Positions 16,083 through 25,504 are shown, counted from the first letter of the stretch. The stretch: DNA of 64,000 nucleotides from JANQEU01 sp965228045 (GCA_965228045.1 OZ245789.1:4712001-4776000); one strand, 5' to 3'. The notes: a model not told the origin generated them from the letters alone. A program made the numbers and translations.

Positions 16083-17093
16083 CTAAAACTGTTTCAGAAA
16101 ACGCATATCGTTTTCCGAGAATAGTCGGATATCATCAATCTCATACTTGAGCATGGCTATCCTTTCTATTCCCATACCAAAAGCAAAGCCACTGTAGATT
16201 TCGGGGTCAATGTTGCAACTTTTCAAAACATTTGGATCAACCATACCGGAGCCGGCAATCTCGACCCATCCTGTGTGTTTGCAGATCTTACACCCATCCC
16301 CCTTGCAGATAAAACAGCTAATATCAATTTCAGCGCTTGGTTCCGTGAATGGAAAATAGGATGGCCTTAGTCGTATCTGCGTATCCTTCCCAAAGAACTC
16401 TTTGGAGAAGAATAACAATGTTTGCTTCAAATCCTTAAAGCTGACTTCTTTGTCCACAAATAATCCTTCTACCTGATGAAAGAAGCAATGTGCTCTTGCG
16501 GAGATTGCCTCATTGCGATACACCCTGCCAGGCATAATAGCCCGAAAAGGCGGCTTTCCATTCTCCATCATCCTGATCTGTACAGTGGACGTATGGGTAC
16601 GCAATAGATAATCCGGATTCTTCTCAATGAAATAAGTATCCTGCATATCCCTGGCCGGATGATTTTCCGGAAAATTAAGGGCCGTAAAATTGTGCCAGTC
16701 ATCTTCAATCTCCGGTCCTTCTTCCACGCTAAACCCAAGTCTCTCAAAAATTTCAATGATACGGTTTTTCACCAATGAAATTGGGTGTAATTGACCAGTG
16801 GACTCAGGAATGTAAGGTAAGAACAGGTCCTTGTCTCGACCCGTTGTATTTCCATCGTCTTCTTGTTGTTCTACCAATTCCTTAAATCTGGAATTGGCCA
16901 GTTCCTTTAGCTCATTTAAAGACTCTCCAAACTCCCTTTTTAGTTCATTTGGAACGTTCTTAAACTCCTGGAAAAGATCCGTTATTACACTTTTCCTGCT
17001 AATGAATTTTAGGCGAAATTCCTCGAGGTCTGTTTTAGTCTTGACAGTAAAAGACTCGACCTCTTTCTTTAATGCTGCAACTTTTTCAATCAT
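16083..17093 (-). CDS. pheS: Phenylalanyl-tRNA synthetase alpha subunit
   Basis: 336-residue class II synthetase alpha chain, which pairs with PheT to charge tRNA-Phe. The N-terminal 80 residues are the tRNA-binding coiled coil. The catalytic core shows motif 2 'MPGRVYRNEAISARAHCFFHQVEG', substrate-binding 'YFPFTEPSAEIDI', a Cys-rich insert ('CFICKGDGCKIC') and motif 3 'GFAFGMGIERIAMLKY'. Length is normal. pheT is not adjacent, which is usual in this phylum. Confidence 0.97.
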   Translation of the reverse strand: MIEKVAALKKEVESFTVKTKTDLEEFRLKFISRKSVITDLFQEFKNVPNELKREFGESLNELKELANSRFKELVEQQEDDGNTTGRDKDLFLPYIPESTGQLHPISLVKNRIIEIFERLGFSVEEGPEIEDDWHNFTALNFPENHPARDMQDTYFIEKNPDYLLRTHTSTVQIRMMENGKPPFRAIMPGRVYRNEAISARAHCFFHQVEGLFVDKEVSFKDLKQTLLFFSKEFFGKDTQIRLRPSYFPFTEPSAEIDISCFICKGDGCKICKHTGWVEIAGSGMVDPNVLKSCNIDPEIYSGFAFGMGIERIAMLKYEIDDIRLFSENDMRFLKQF

Positions 17094-17100
17094 CCGGTCG

Positions 17101-17108
17101 CAAAACTA
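17101..17108 (-). promoter_or_regulatory. Candidate pheS -7 box
   Basis: On the minus strand TAGTTTTG matches TAnnTTTG and ends 7 bases before the pheS ATG, implying a leader of only a few bases. No -33 TTG at 17-23 bases was found. Confidence 0.3.
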
Positions 17109-17155
17109 ATAATCCAGGAAAAATAAACTGGCGTAAATTGATTAAACGATGGCCT

Positions 17156-18250
17156 TTATTTGGAAGGAATTGCCTGCCCCTTGGTAAGAGAACGAAACAT
17201 ATCTTTTTGTGACAAGTATTTCTTCAATCGTATGTCGCACAGTTTTCCAAAGGTGGCGGAAATCAAGGTGAGCATCAGAATTAAAAGAAAGTCACCCATA
17301 GAATTAAATAGCATCGTTAATGTTATCGCAGATATGTTAAAGAAAATCAGGATGATGGTCGCCTGGGAATGCGTGAAGCCTTGTCTTAATAAAACGTGAT
17401 GCACGTGTTGTCTGTCGGCTTGAAATGGAGATTTACCGGTACTAATCCTGAGAATGAATACCCTTAAAGTATCATAAATCGGAAGAATGATCAATGCCAG
17501 CGACATTCCAATAACTCCTTCGAAACTCATCCACTCTCTGTTAGGTGCAATCATATTACCTTCATTTATAAATGTGAACAACAGGCATGTTATCACAAAT
17601 CCAGTCACCAAAGAGCCAGTATCACCCATAAAGATTTTAGAAGGTTCCCAATTGAAAAAGAGAAAAGAAAGCATTCCTCCGCTTATAGAAAAACTTAGTA
17701 TAGAATAGAAGGTGTTGCCAGATTGCCAGAACCACAAGCCAAGGAACAGGCAAATCAACAGTGAAATACTACCGGCAAGACCGTCTATGCCGTCGATCAG
17801 GTTAAAAGAATTAGTAAGTGCGACAAGGAGAAAAACAGACATGCCAACAGACAGGTAATAATTAATCTCTCCGATACCGAATAATCCGTAGAAGCCCGTT
17901 AACCTGACACCTCCAAAATACACGACAATAAAGGAAGCCAGAATCTGAACAACGATCTTCTGATCAGAATTCAAACTCGAAATATCATCACGAACTCCAA
18001 GGACCAATGAAATGATTATGGCTCCAAGGAAATACCTGTGATCAACCAAAGTTGCAAGTGGGACGGTGATAACAACAGCCAACAAAACACTGAAGTAGAT
18101 AGACAACCCACCTAACGAAGGAGTGCTGTCTAAATGTATTTTGCGCGTATCAGGGTCATCAGTAAGGTTAATCGCCTTGAATAGCCTTATGATGATCGGT
18201 AGTGTTGAGAACGTCAACAGCGCAGATGTTATGACCGCCAGTAGTATCAT
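17156..18250 (-). CDS. WecA/MraY-type polyprenyl-phosphate sugar-1-phosphate transferase
   Basis: 364-residue multi-pass membrane enzyme (about ten or eleven hydrophobic segments) that places a HexNAc-1-phosphate on undecaprenyl phosphate to start a glycan. Family motifs are 'DDPDTRKIH' near the N-terminus, 'GVRDDISSLNSDQKIVVQ', 'FNLIDGIDGLAGS', 'FMGDTGSLVTGF' and the cytoplasmic 'RQHVHHVLLRQG'. It is one of two such enzymes here (the other is 37207-38163). Together with the following sugar transferase gene it forms the left border of the polysaccharide locus. Confidence 0.92.
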   Translation of the reverse strand: MILLAVITSALLTFSTLPIIIRLFKAINLTDDPDTRKIHLDSTPSLGGLSIYFSVLLAVVITVPLATLVDHRYFLGAIIISLVLGVRDDISSLNSDQKIVVQILASFIVVYFGGVRLTGFYGLFGIGEINYYLSVGMSVFLLVALTNSFNLIDGIDGLAGSISLLICLFLGLWFWQSGNTFYSILSFSISGGMLSFLFFNWEPSKIFMGDTGSLVTGFVITCLLFTFINEGNMIAPNREWMSFEGVIGMSLALIILPIYDTLRVFILRISTGKSPFQADRQHVHHVLLRQGFTHSQATIILIFFNISAITLTMLFNSMGDFLLILMLTLISATFGKLCDIRLKKYLSQKDMFRSLTKGQAIPSK

Positions 18251-18352
18251 AGTTGAGCGATGTAAAAGTAGGGTGATCGGCTATCATTACATTATTCCAC
18301 CAAAAAATTGGCAGAATTTTAAACATAATTGTAAAGATCTTAAAGAATTCGG

Positions 18353-19732
18353 TTAATAAGCAGTCTCCTGGCCCCTGATTAGAGCCCCAATGGTGACCAA
18401 AATGATTTTAATATCGAAGAAAAAAGTCCAGTTCTGAAAGTAAAATCTGTCCAGTTTCACTCTCTTTTTAATATCGCTCAATTCCCTAATTTCACCTCGA
18501 TAGCCCATCGACTGGGCAAGACCGGTGATACCAGGCTTATAAGCATGTCTTTGGAGGAACTTATCAATTTTGTACTTATAAACGTTATTCATTTGTATGG
18601 GTAACGGCCGAGGTCCTACTATGGCCATCTCTCCACGAAGTACATTGATGAACTGGGGTAATTCATCTAAACTTGTTTTCCGCAAAAATGCACCGAAACG
18701 GGTCACCCTTGGATCATTTCGTGTGGCCCATTTTGAGTCGGCCACTTCGTTCATTACCATAGTCCGAAATTTCAAACAGGTGAACTGTCTGTTATTCTTA
18801 CCATGTCTCAACTGTTTAAAAATTGCTGGTCCAGGTGACTCCAACTTGATAATTAGTGCAATCAGGGGATAGAGCCAACTTAAGATGAATAATGTCACAA
18901 TGAATGAAAAAACTATATCAAATGATCTTTTTACAAATCTATTTAGCAGACTATCCAATGGTAAACTGTTTACATCGATGACCGAAATTTGCTCAACAGC
19001 CCGGAGTGAATAGGTCTTTAGGTAATCAGTTTTGAAATGAGGTAATAATTTTACCTTCTTAAACTCGTCATCCGCAAGTTCTATGATTCTATTCAACGTT
19101 AGTTTGTCTACGTGATCACTTACATAGATGAAATCAAGCTTCTCCAGATTGGAATTAAAGAAATCCTCTGTTGATCCCAGTACAGGGTATTTTGAATCTG
19201 CGGATTTACCTTCACCATAGAAACCAACACACCTGATTCCCAGGTCCTGGTTAACATGCAAAGTATCGAATAATGAAATTCCTAAGTCATCGTATCCGAT
19301 AATGACCGCTAAACGGAAATTACCTCCATATCTTCTGTATCTAATAAGAATCATATGAATAACGATTCTATATGAGGGTAATACAATCAGCATAAAGCCA
19401 AAAAACAATGCCATTGTTTCCCTTGGGAAATCCTGATAATTGATGAAGACAAGCAGGAAAGAGACTACTGCGATATAGACAATTACCGATCTGAAACCTC
19501 TCGCAAGGGACTTGGAATAGTGGGAGTTTCTTCCGATCTTATAATCCTTAGCGAAAAGTGAAATAACTGTCCAAAGAACAAGCGATGAAAGCCAGAAAAT
19601 GACGCTCGTTGGATCAAAGATGGTAGTCTCAGCATTGTCAATCAATGCTGCTGAGCATAGAATCCCGGACAAAACCAGCAAATCTGAAACGATAAATAAC
19701 GCCGGAAAGAGCTTATAAAATCTCTTTATCAT
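18353..19732 (-). CDS. Undecaprenyl-phosphate sugar phosphotransferase (WcaJ/WbaP type)
   Basis: 459-residue polyprenyl glycosylphosphotransferase that starts exopolysaccharide repeat synthesis by moving a hexose-1-phosphate to undecaprenyl phosphate. Four or five N-terminal membrane segments (about 10-130), a CoA-binding-like cytosolic domain (about 140-250) and the catalytic bacterial sugar transferase domain (about 265-455) are present. The last holds 'KRSFDIVFSF', 'LESPGPAIFKQLRHGK', 'KFRTM', 'SLDELPQF' and 'GEMAIVGPRPLP'. It is upstream of the WecA-like gene on the same strand with a 102-base gap. Confidence 0.93.
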   Translation of the reverse strand: MIKRFYKLFPALFIVSDLLVLSGILCSAALIDNAETTIFDPTSVIFWLSSLVLWTVISLFAKDYKIGRNSHYSKSLARGFRSVIVYIAVVSFLLVFINYQDFPRETMALFFGFMLIVLPSYRIVIHMILIRYRRYGGNFRLAVIIGYDDLGISLFDTLHVNQDLGIRCVGFYGEGKSADSKYPVLGSTEDFFNSNLEKLDFIYVSDHVDKLTLNRIIELADDEFKKVKLLPHFKTDYLKTYSLRAVEQISVIDVNSLPLDSLLNRFVKRSFDIVFSFIVTLFILSWLYPLIALIIKLESPGPAIFKQLRHGKNNRQFTCLKFRTMVMNEVADSKWATRNDPRVTRFGAFLRKTSLDELPQFINVLRGEMAIVGPRPLPIQMNNVYKYKIDKFLQRHAYKPGITGLAQSMGYRGEIRELSDIKKRVKLDRFYFQNWTFFFDIKIILVTIGALIRGQETAY

Positions 19733-19768
19733 AAATAGTTTTCTTCTCCGAAATTCAGAAAATTCTCA

Positions 19769-19776
19769 CAAAGATA
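19769..19776 (-). promoter_or_regulatory. -7 box for the sugar phosphotransferase gene
   Basis: On the minus strand TATCTTTG matches TAnnTTTG exactly, 36 bases before the start codon. No well-spaced TTG was seen (the nearest is 13 bases upstream). Confidence 0.45.
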
Positions 19777-19911
19777 AGTCGTTAATTATCAATCGAAAGA
19801 ATTCACTTTAAGAAACACCAATTGCAAATATGGTTGGAAAAAAATAGGCATCCACTCAAAGTTTTTATAAGTAAACGATGATAATTACTCTTTTCGTACA
19901 CATTACCAACG

Positions 19912-19919
19912 TAGATTTG
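19912..19919 (+). promoter_or_regulatory. -7 box for the lipoprotein-Wzi-sulfotransferase-Wzx operon
   Basis: TAGATTTG matches TAnnTTTG exactly, 24 bases before the ATG at 19944; a TTTTC lies about 17 bases upstream. Because it sits downstream of an earlier in-frame ATG (19878), it supports 19944 as the true start. Confidence 0.5.
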
Positions 19920-19943
19920 TCACTTGTTCGCTCTCGAAAATCA

Positions 19944-20594
19944 ATGAAATGTAAACTTTTGTGCCTAATTCTGTTAGGAACCATCGCAAGTTGTAAGCCT
20001 GAAGATTTTAATGAACAGGTCATTTATTCCAGTGATTTTGAAGACGGAGCAATTAGCCAAATAAGAGGTGGTCAGATTTCTTCTTATGAAATGAATAATG
20101 TCCTGGGTCGCTTTAATAATTCTTCTATCAAGTTAGACTTCGATCTTAATAAATCACACGACTTCATACGTGTTGAATTTGACCTCTATATCCATGACAC
20201 CTGGGAAGGAAATAATTTTAGTGACTCCGGGCCAGATGTATGGGGAATATCCATCAGAGACAAAGGATATTTAGTCAATAGGTCTGTTTACGTATTTGAA
20301 ACTACTTTTTCGAATGGAGTTTGTGTTTCTTCATTCTGTCAACCTCAATCGTATCCAGACGGTTATCCATCTTACAATTTTCCAGGAAGCGGCGCTTTTG
20401 CCTCCTCAGTTTCAGCTTGCTTTACCAATAGTAAAACTACAATTTATCATGTTGACAAGGCCATTCCTCATCATGAGCCTAACTTCACATTGACCTTCTA
20501 TGATCGATTAAAACAGACGAGGGGAACGGATCTTGTTTGCAATGAAAGTTGGTCCATTGATAATTTAATCATTAAAGCAGTCCAATTGGAATGA
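19944..20594 (+). CDS. Secreted lipoprotein of unknown function, capsule operon
   Basis: 216-residue predicted lipoprotein; not recognised. From the ATG at 19944 the signal is short and ends 'LLGTIASC'. An upstream ATG at 19878 would add 22 residues that spoil the signal. The mature protein looks like a beta-sandwich of about 180 residues: 'IKLDFDLNKSHDFIRVEFDLYIHDTWEG' resembles jelly-roll carbohydrate-binding folds. Four further cysteines (as in 'VCVSSFC') could form disulfides. It overlaps the Wzi-like gene by four bases (ATGA), so it is probably made together with that outer-membrane protein and may bind the polysaccharide at the surface. Confidence 0.7.
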   Translation: MKCKLLCLILLGTIASCKPEDFNEQVIYSSDFEDGAISQIRGGQISSYEMNNVLGRFNNSSIKLDFDLNKSHDFIRVEFDLYIHDTWEGNNFSDSGPDVWGISIRDKGYLVNRSVYVFETTFSNGVCVSSFCQPQSYPDGYPSYNFPGSGAFASSVSACFTNSKTTIYHVDKAIPHHEPNFTLTFYDRLKQTRGTDLVCNESWSIDNLIIKAVQLE

Positions 20595-22279
20595 AAAATT
20601 TATCAACCAAACTCACCGTTTTTTTATTGATAATATTTGTTCAAACCTTATGTTATTCCCAAATAGTTCCAACGGGTTCAGCAAATATTGAGGAGACCTT
20701 AAGACGACAACAGCTGCTGGGGAACTTTGAATCCAGTTACAGTTTTTCAATAAGACCACTTCGTTTGCCCGATTCAATCAATAGCATAAGTGCTGGAGGG
20801 CAGGAATTTCACTTAAGAAGCCAATTTTTAGACCTTGGGAAAAATCTGCCAAAAATCTCAGCCCTTCCAATAGAGTTAAGAAATGAATACAACAGCCATC
20901 ATCCAATTAGTTCGAACAATGGTAGTAAGGTTCCTGGTAGAGGTTATCAGTTTATTTTAAGAACTGGAATTGACCTTGAATTTGGACCGCTAAATATATA
21001 TCTAAAACCTGAAATTTACTACAGTCAAAACCTGGAGTATGAAGGATTTCCAGACACTATTTCGACCCATATTTGGCAAGTACGGTATATATGGTGGAAC
21101 GAAATCGATTTACCAGAAAAATTCGGAGATGATCCTATCTTCAGCTTCCTTCATGGACAATCAAAAATTTCCTTTGACCACAAAAATCTTTCACTTGGCG
21201 TCTCAACAGAAAACATCTGGTGGGGTCCTGGCAAGCGAAATAGCCTTATTATGACAAACAATGCTCGTGGATTCCTTCATCTTTCCTTCAACACAAAGGC
21301 TCCCCTAAAAACGCCAATTGGATCTTGGGAATGGCAGGTGATTGCCGGAAGACTTGAGCGATCGGGGTTTTCACCTCCATTCCCTTCCAGAATAAATTCA
21401 AATAATTTATACAACCCCCCTCCAAAAGATTGGAGATATCTTTCGGCAATTTCTCTTGTTTATTCACCCAAATGGTTAAAAGGCGTATCCTTTGGCATTA
21501 ATCGAATGGTTCAACAATATTCGGAAACCGCTGTTACAAACAAAGATTACTTTCCAATTATTCTAAATGTTTTCCGACAAAACGACAATCCAAATAGGCA
21601 AGAAACTTTTGTGGATCAAGCCATCAGCACTTTCGTAAGGTTTTATTCTCCTGTTACTAACAGTGAATTCTATTTCGAATATGGAAGAAATGATGCTGCG
21701 CTGAACCTCCGAGATCTGATAATGTCTCCAGAGCATTCTCGGGCTTTCATAATAGGATTAACCAAGCTCTTTGAGCTATCCGAATCCGGCTACGTCGAAG
21801 TAAACATGGAAGTAACACAACTTCAGGAATCTGCAAATACTAATGTGAGGTATGCCGGAAGTTGGTATTTACATTCTCGTGTCAGGGATGGTTATACCAA
21901 CAGAGGAGAGGTTCTTGGAGCGGGTATTGGCCCTGGCTCCAACTCCCAATCTCTTGAAGTCAACTGGGTAAACGACTTCAAAAAAATTGGTATTTATTTT
22001 GAAAGACTTGTTCATAATAATGATTTCTTCCTTTTGGCATATTCAGGCTCTCAAGATTGGCGCAGATATTGGGTTGACCTGACACCTGGAATTAAGAGTT
22101 CATGGAATTTCGATAATCTTGTTTTAGAAGGGAACCTCCTTTTCACACGGTCCCTAAATTACCAATGGGAATTACATAATAGCCCAGGAAATAATCCATA
22201 CTTTGTTAATGGAAGAGATGTCTCTAACTTTCATATTGGTTTTCATGCTACCTATTTCTTCAATAAAAGTTTCAAGTAA
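20591..22279 (+). CDS. Wzi-like capsule assembly outer-membrane protein
   Basis: 562-residue exported beta-barrel. A Sec signal ('VFLLIIFVQTLCYSQ') is followed by alternating amphipathic strands typical of Wzi-family proteins, with the Trp-rich 'VSTENIWWGPGKRNSLIMTNNA' core, 'WEWQVIAGRLERSG' and a Phe-rich end ('HIGFHATYFFNKSFK'). Wzi in E. coli holds capsule on the outer surface. Bacteroidota homologues sit in exopolysaccharide loci. Its TAA stop is followed directly and in the same frame by the TTG of the sulfotransferase gene. Confidence 0.85.
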   Translation: MKNLSTKLTVFLLIIFVQTLCYSQIVPTGSANIEETLRRQQLLGNFESSYSFSIRPLRLPDSINSISAGGQEFHLRSQFLDLGKNLPKISALPIELRNEYNSHHPISSNNGSKVPGRGYQFILRTGIDLEFGPLNIYLKPEIYYSQNLEYEGFPDTISTHIWQVRYIWWNEIDLPEKFGDDPIFSFLHGQSKISFDHKNLSLGVSTENIWWGPGKRNSLIMTNNARGFLHLSFNTKAPLKTPIGSWEWQVIAGRLERSGFSPPFPSRINSNNLYNPPPKDWRYLSAISLVYSPKWLKGVSFGINRMVQQYSETAVTNKDYFPIILNVFRQNDNPNRQETFVDQAISTFVRFYSPVTNSEFYFEYGRNDAALNLRDLIMSPEHSRAFIIGLTKLFELSESGYVEVNMEVTQLQESANTNVRYAGSWYLHSRVRDGYTNRGEVLGAGIGPGSNSQSLEVNWVNDFKKIGIYFERLVHNNDFFLLAYSGSQDWRRYWVDLTPGIKSSWNFDNLVLEGNLLFTRSLNYQWELHNSPGNNPYFVNGRDVSNFHIGFHATYFFNKSFK

Positions 22280-23158
22280 TTGAAAGCCAATCTGTTCATT
22301 GTGGGTGTTGCCAAAGCAGGTACAAGCTACCTGCATCAACTCCTGGCAAGCCACGATCTGGTTCAAATGTCTGAGATTAAGGAGCCACATTATTTTTCAA
22401 GGGCTAGCGTTCAAATTGAATCAAAACATGCAGGCAACGTTTCACAACTTAGTGACTATCATCAGCTTTTTCAGGAGTATCCTGACACCCAATACTTTGG
22501 AGAATCCAGTCCCAGCTACTTATGGGATGAGTTAAGTGCTTCAAAAATTCATGATTACAATCCTGAAAGCAAAATAATAATAATGCTTAGAGATCCTGTC
22601 GAGCGTGCTTACTCTCACTATCACATGGATCTCAATGCAAAAAGGGAGACAGATACGAATTTCCTAAATGCATTAAAGTCAGATCAAAAACGTCAGAATA
22701 GAGAATGGGGAAAAGCCCGACTATATATTGACCTGGGATATTATAATGACGCCATAGATCGATTCCAGCACGTTTTTGGAGTGGAAAATGTGCTAATCCT
22801 CAAATACGAAGAATTCTTTCCTAATCTACCTCAATCGCAACTAAAAGTCTGGAACTTCCTTTCACTGGATGCTCCGTCAAACGAAGATAAAATAGCAAAA
22901 AGGGTCAATGAAAGTTTTAAATTGAGTTCTTTTGGAAACTACCTAAGACGGACAAACGCCGCCAAATTTTTACCTGAAGGATTGAAACAAAGTATTAAGT
23001 CGCTCATGAAAACAAATGCCAAACCCTCAAAAGAGGCTGTGGCATATTTGCTAAACCTGTATAAGAGTGACATTCTGAAGTTAAAAAATGAACTGCGGGA
23101 TCCCTTTTATTACGAATGGGTAAAAGCGCAATATGGCACGGACCTCGAAAGATCATAA
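22280..23158 (+). CDS. PAPS-dependent sulfotransferase
   Basis: 292-residue cytoplasmic sulfotransferase of the heparan/carbohydrate type, moving sulfate from PAPS to a sugar. The 5'-phosphosulfate loop is 'GVAKAGTSYLH' (residues 9-19). The 3'-phosphate site is 'MLRDPVERAYSHYHMD', with Arg104 and Ser112. The start must be the TTG directly after the Wzi stop, because the next Met (residue 30) would remove the PAPS loop. It lies between Wzi and the flippase, overlapping the latter by 26 bases, so it probably sulfates the lipid-linked repeat or its precursors before export. No PAPS synthesis genes are in the window. Confidence 0.9.
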   Translation: MKANLFIVGVAKAGTSYLHQLLASHDLVQMSEIKEPHYFSRASVQIESKHAGNVSQLSDYHQLFQEYPDTQYFGESSPSYLWDELSASKIHDYNPESKIIIMLRDPVERAYSHYHMDLNAKRETDTNFLNALKSDQKRQNREWGKARLYIDLGYYNDAIDRFQHVFGVENVLILKYEEFFPNLPQSQLKVWNFLSLDAPSNEDKIAKRVNESFKLSSFGNYLRRTNAAKFLPEGLKQSIKSLMKTNAKPSKEAVAYLLNLYKSDILKLKNELRDPFYYEWVKAQYGTDLERS

Positions 23159-24413
23159 CCCGAGTGTAAAGAAGAACATTCTTCATCTGGGGTTGCTGCA
23201 GATTGTAAACTATCTCGTTCCCATTATAGCAATCCCTATAATTCTGAAAAGAATTGGTCTCGACAATTATGGGATTATTTCCGTTGCCCAGGCAACTATG
23301 ATCATACTGGTTTCAATATCAGATTTCGGGTTAAATCTTACTGGCACGAGATTAATAAGTCAAAATCTTGGGAACAAAGAATTTCTGAAAAGAACCGCTA
23401 CAAATATTCTTGCTTCAAGGATTTTACTAGTAATCGGTTGCTTTCTTGTGCTTCTGTTTCTTGTCAACATTATTCCCTTGTGGCAAAATCACCAATTGAT
23501 GTTTCTTTTGAGTTTTTCCATAGTAGTAGGTCAGGCATTATTCCCCGTTTGGTATTTCCAGGGTATTCAGAAAATGCAATTTCTACTTATTCTAAATACA
23601 ACCTCAAGAATAATTTACCTCTTGGCCATAGTAACCTTGATTAAGTCTCCGGAACAATACGTCTGGGTAAATTTCATTAATGGCGTATCATGGTTTGCCG
23701 TAAGCCTTATTTCGGCTTTAGTCGTGATCTTCCGACTCGGGATCGACCTTGAGGACCTGACACCGGGACGGATCATAAAGTTTCTTCGCTCAAATGCTTC
23801 CATATTTCTGGCAAATAGCGTTAATAACCTTTACCGCAATGGAAGTATAATCTTAGCTGGATTCTTTTTGGGTCAAAGTGCTCTAGGAATATATTCAGTC
23901 ATAGATAAGCTAATTCAGTTTGCCAGAATGTTCTTCACCATCTTTTTTAGAGGTTTATTTCCAAGAATAAGCAGTCTTTCTGACAAACCTTTACATCATT
24001 TGCTTACGGTGATGAAAAAGCTGTTTTTATATGTATTCCCACTGATAGCCTTTGGTGCAATTGTTACGTTTTTCTATGGAAGTCAGCTCCTTCAGATTTT
24101 TTCTTCCGAATTGATGATTTCTGATACCGCACCATTTATGGGAATGCTGGCCATAATACCGATTCTCTTCTTGATTAACCTACCCATAAGCCTTGTGCTC
24201 GTGTCATTCAATTACAAGACACTTTACCTTGGGTTCAATCTTACACTCCTTGTATTATTTTGTCTAGTGGGAATACCTCTAACTTATCTTTACCAGGTAG
24301 AAGGAATTCTATCCGCAATTCTAATCACCGAAATTGTCACCTTCCTGATTTTTTCAGTTCTGCTTTTTTATGAGATCACCCAACGAGATCGCGAAATAGA
24401 TCCAGGTATTTAG
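23133..24413 (+). CDS. Wzx-type polysaccharide flippase
   Basis: 426-residue MOP-superfamily membrane protein with about 12-14 hydrophobic segments, moving undecaprenyl-linked repeat units across the inner membrane. The N-terminal 'LGLLQIVNYLVPIIAIPIILKRIG' followed by 'GIISVAQA' is the usual opening of Polysacc_synt proteins, and 'SNASIFLANSVNNLYRNGSIIL' opens the second half. It is the only flippase in the window. The 3' end overlaps the convergent glycosyltransferase gene by 38 bases. Confidence 0.92.
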   Translation: MARTSKDHNPSVKKNILHLGLLQIVNYLVPIIAIPIILKRIGLDNYGIISVAQATMIILVSISDFGLNLTGTRLISQNLGNKEFLKRTATNILASRILLVIGCFLVLLFLVNIIPLWQNHQLMFLLSFSIVVGQALFPVWYFQGIQKMQFLLILNTTSRIIYLLAIVTLIKSPEQYVWVNFINGVSWFAVSLISALVVIFRLGIDLEDLTPGRIIKFLRSNASIFLANSVNNLYRNGSIILAGFFLGQSALGIYSVIDKLIQFARMFFTIFFRGLFPRISSLSDKPLHHLLTVMKKLFLYVFPLIAFGAIVTFFYGSQLLQIFSSELMISDTAPFMGMLAIIPILFLINLPISLVLVSFNYKTLYLGFNLTLLVLFCLVGIPLTYLYQVEGILSAILITEIVTFLIFSVLLFYEITQRDREIDPGI

Positions 24414-25482
24414 ACGTAACATGATCCCAATGATATTTCTTAGTAATTCCCTCTCTGGAAGAAGTTTTCATACCATTCATCTTATCATAGTCATTGTCAA
24501 TGACTTGAATTAAATCTGTTAATGCTTTGGCCTCTTTTTGAAAGAAAAGACCGTATTTCCCATTTTGAAGCATCTCACGGTTGAATCTGGTATCAAGCGC
24601 AAGTATACATGATCCATAAGCCATGGCTTTGAGCATGGTAGGATTAGTCCCACCAAATTCATGACCATGAATATATCCGTAGGCATTGTGGTACAATTCG
24701 GCTAAATCATCCGGATCCGTGACATAACCGGTAAAAAGTAATCTATCATCTTTATCTGCCATAGACTTAATATTTGATGCGAAATGATCTTTGTATGGCA
24801 CATCCCCGACTATCACAAGCTTGCGCCTGGAATCAGATTCCATAAAACCTTTTACGATCAAATCGGAGTTATTGTCGGGAACCATGCGCCCCACAATCAG
24901 ATAATAGCCATTCTCTTTCAGGTCCCATTTTGCAATTCTGGCAGGTTCCGTAGAGTGGCGGGGCTTCGCTCCATATGCTATGACCGTACTTTCCTTTCCA
25001 AATAGATCAAGGTATATGTTCCGCATTTCATCCGAGTCATTGACAATCCTATCAAAAACACGGGTAGATAACCAGGAAGCGAAGTAGAAGTATCGGGCAC
25101 CGATCCCCCTCCATTTAGGCCTCAACCATTCTAATCCATCAACATTGATGACCGTTTTTTTTCTGAATAATTTCGTCAAAATTCCAAATGGCCCATTGGC
25201 GGAATTTACAACAAGAATTACATCAAACTGCCGAAAGATAGCATCGGTAAATGCCAGTAAGGAATGTGATAATTGACTCAGAACTTTGGTTTCCAAGGCG
25301 GGAAGGTATCTTAGCCTGATCCCGCTTAATTCAGAAGGGCGTTCTGAAAAGAGTCCTTTATGACAATAAACTGTTACATTAACCTCCTGCCCTACCAGCC
25401 TTTCAGAAAGCTCCCTTACAAATGTCTCATATCCACTGTAGACATAGGGGTAGCCCCTTGACCCAATGATGGCAACATGCAT
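24376..25482 (-). CDS. GT4-type glycosyltransferase with DUF1972 N-domain (rhamnosyltransferase-like)
   Basis: 368-residue GT-B glycosyltransferase. The N-terminal half matches DUF1972 ('IIGSRGYPYVYSGYETFVRELSERL', 'VINVDGLEWLRPKW'), found in rhamnosyl- and related transferases of capsule loci. The C-terminal half is the family 1/4 nucleotide-sugar domain with 'YYLIVGRMVPDNN' and 'EFGGTNPTMLKAMAYG'. Sugar specificity is not certain. It stands alone on the minus strand with its own -7 box, divergent from an oxygenase gene. Confidence 0.88.
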   Translation of the reverse strand: MHVAIIGSRGYPYVYSGYETFVRELSERLVGQEVNVTVYCHKGLFSERPSELSGIRLRYLPALETKVLSQLSHSLLAFTDAIFRQFDVILVVNSANGPFGILTKLFRKKTVINVDGLEWLRPKWRGIGARYFYFASWLSTRVFDRIVNDSDEMRNIYLDLFGKESTVIAYGAKPRHSTEPARIAKWDLKENGYYLIVGRMVPDNNSDLIVKGFMESDSRRKLVIVGDVPYKDHFASNIKSMADKDDRLLFTGYVTDPDDLAELYHNAYGYIHGHEFGGTNPTMLKAMAYGSCILALDTRFNREMLQNGKYGLFFQKEAKALTDLIQVIDNDYDKMNGMKTSSREGITKKYHWDHVTSKYLDLFRDLVG

Positions 25483-25504
25483 GTTGTATATCTTTAATGA
25501 GCGC

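Noticed and set aside
20591..23158. Wzi-sulfotransferase as one gene broken by a nonsense mutation
   Set aside because: Each part is a complete, separately known protein with different cellular location; a fusion would put a PAPS enzyme on an outer-membrane barrel.
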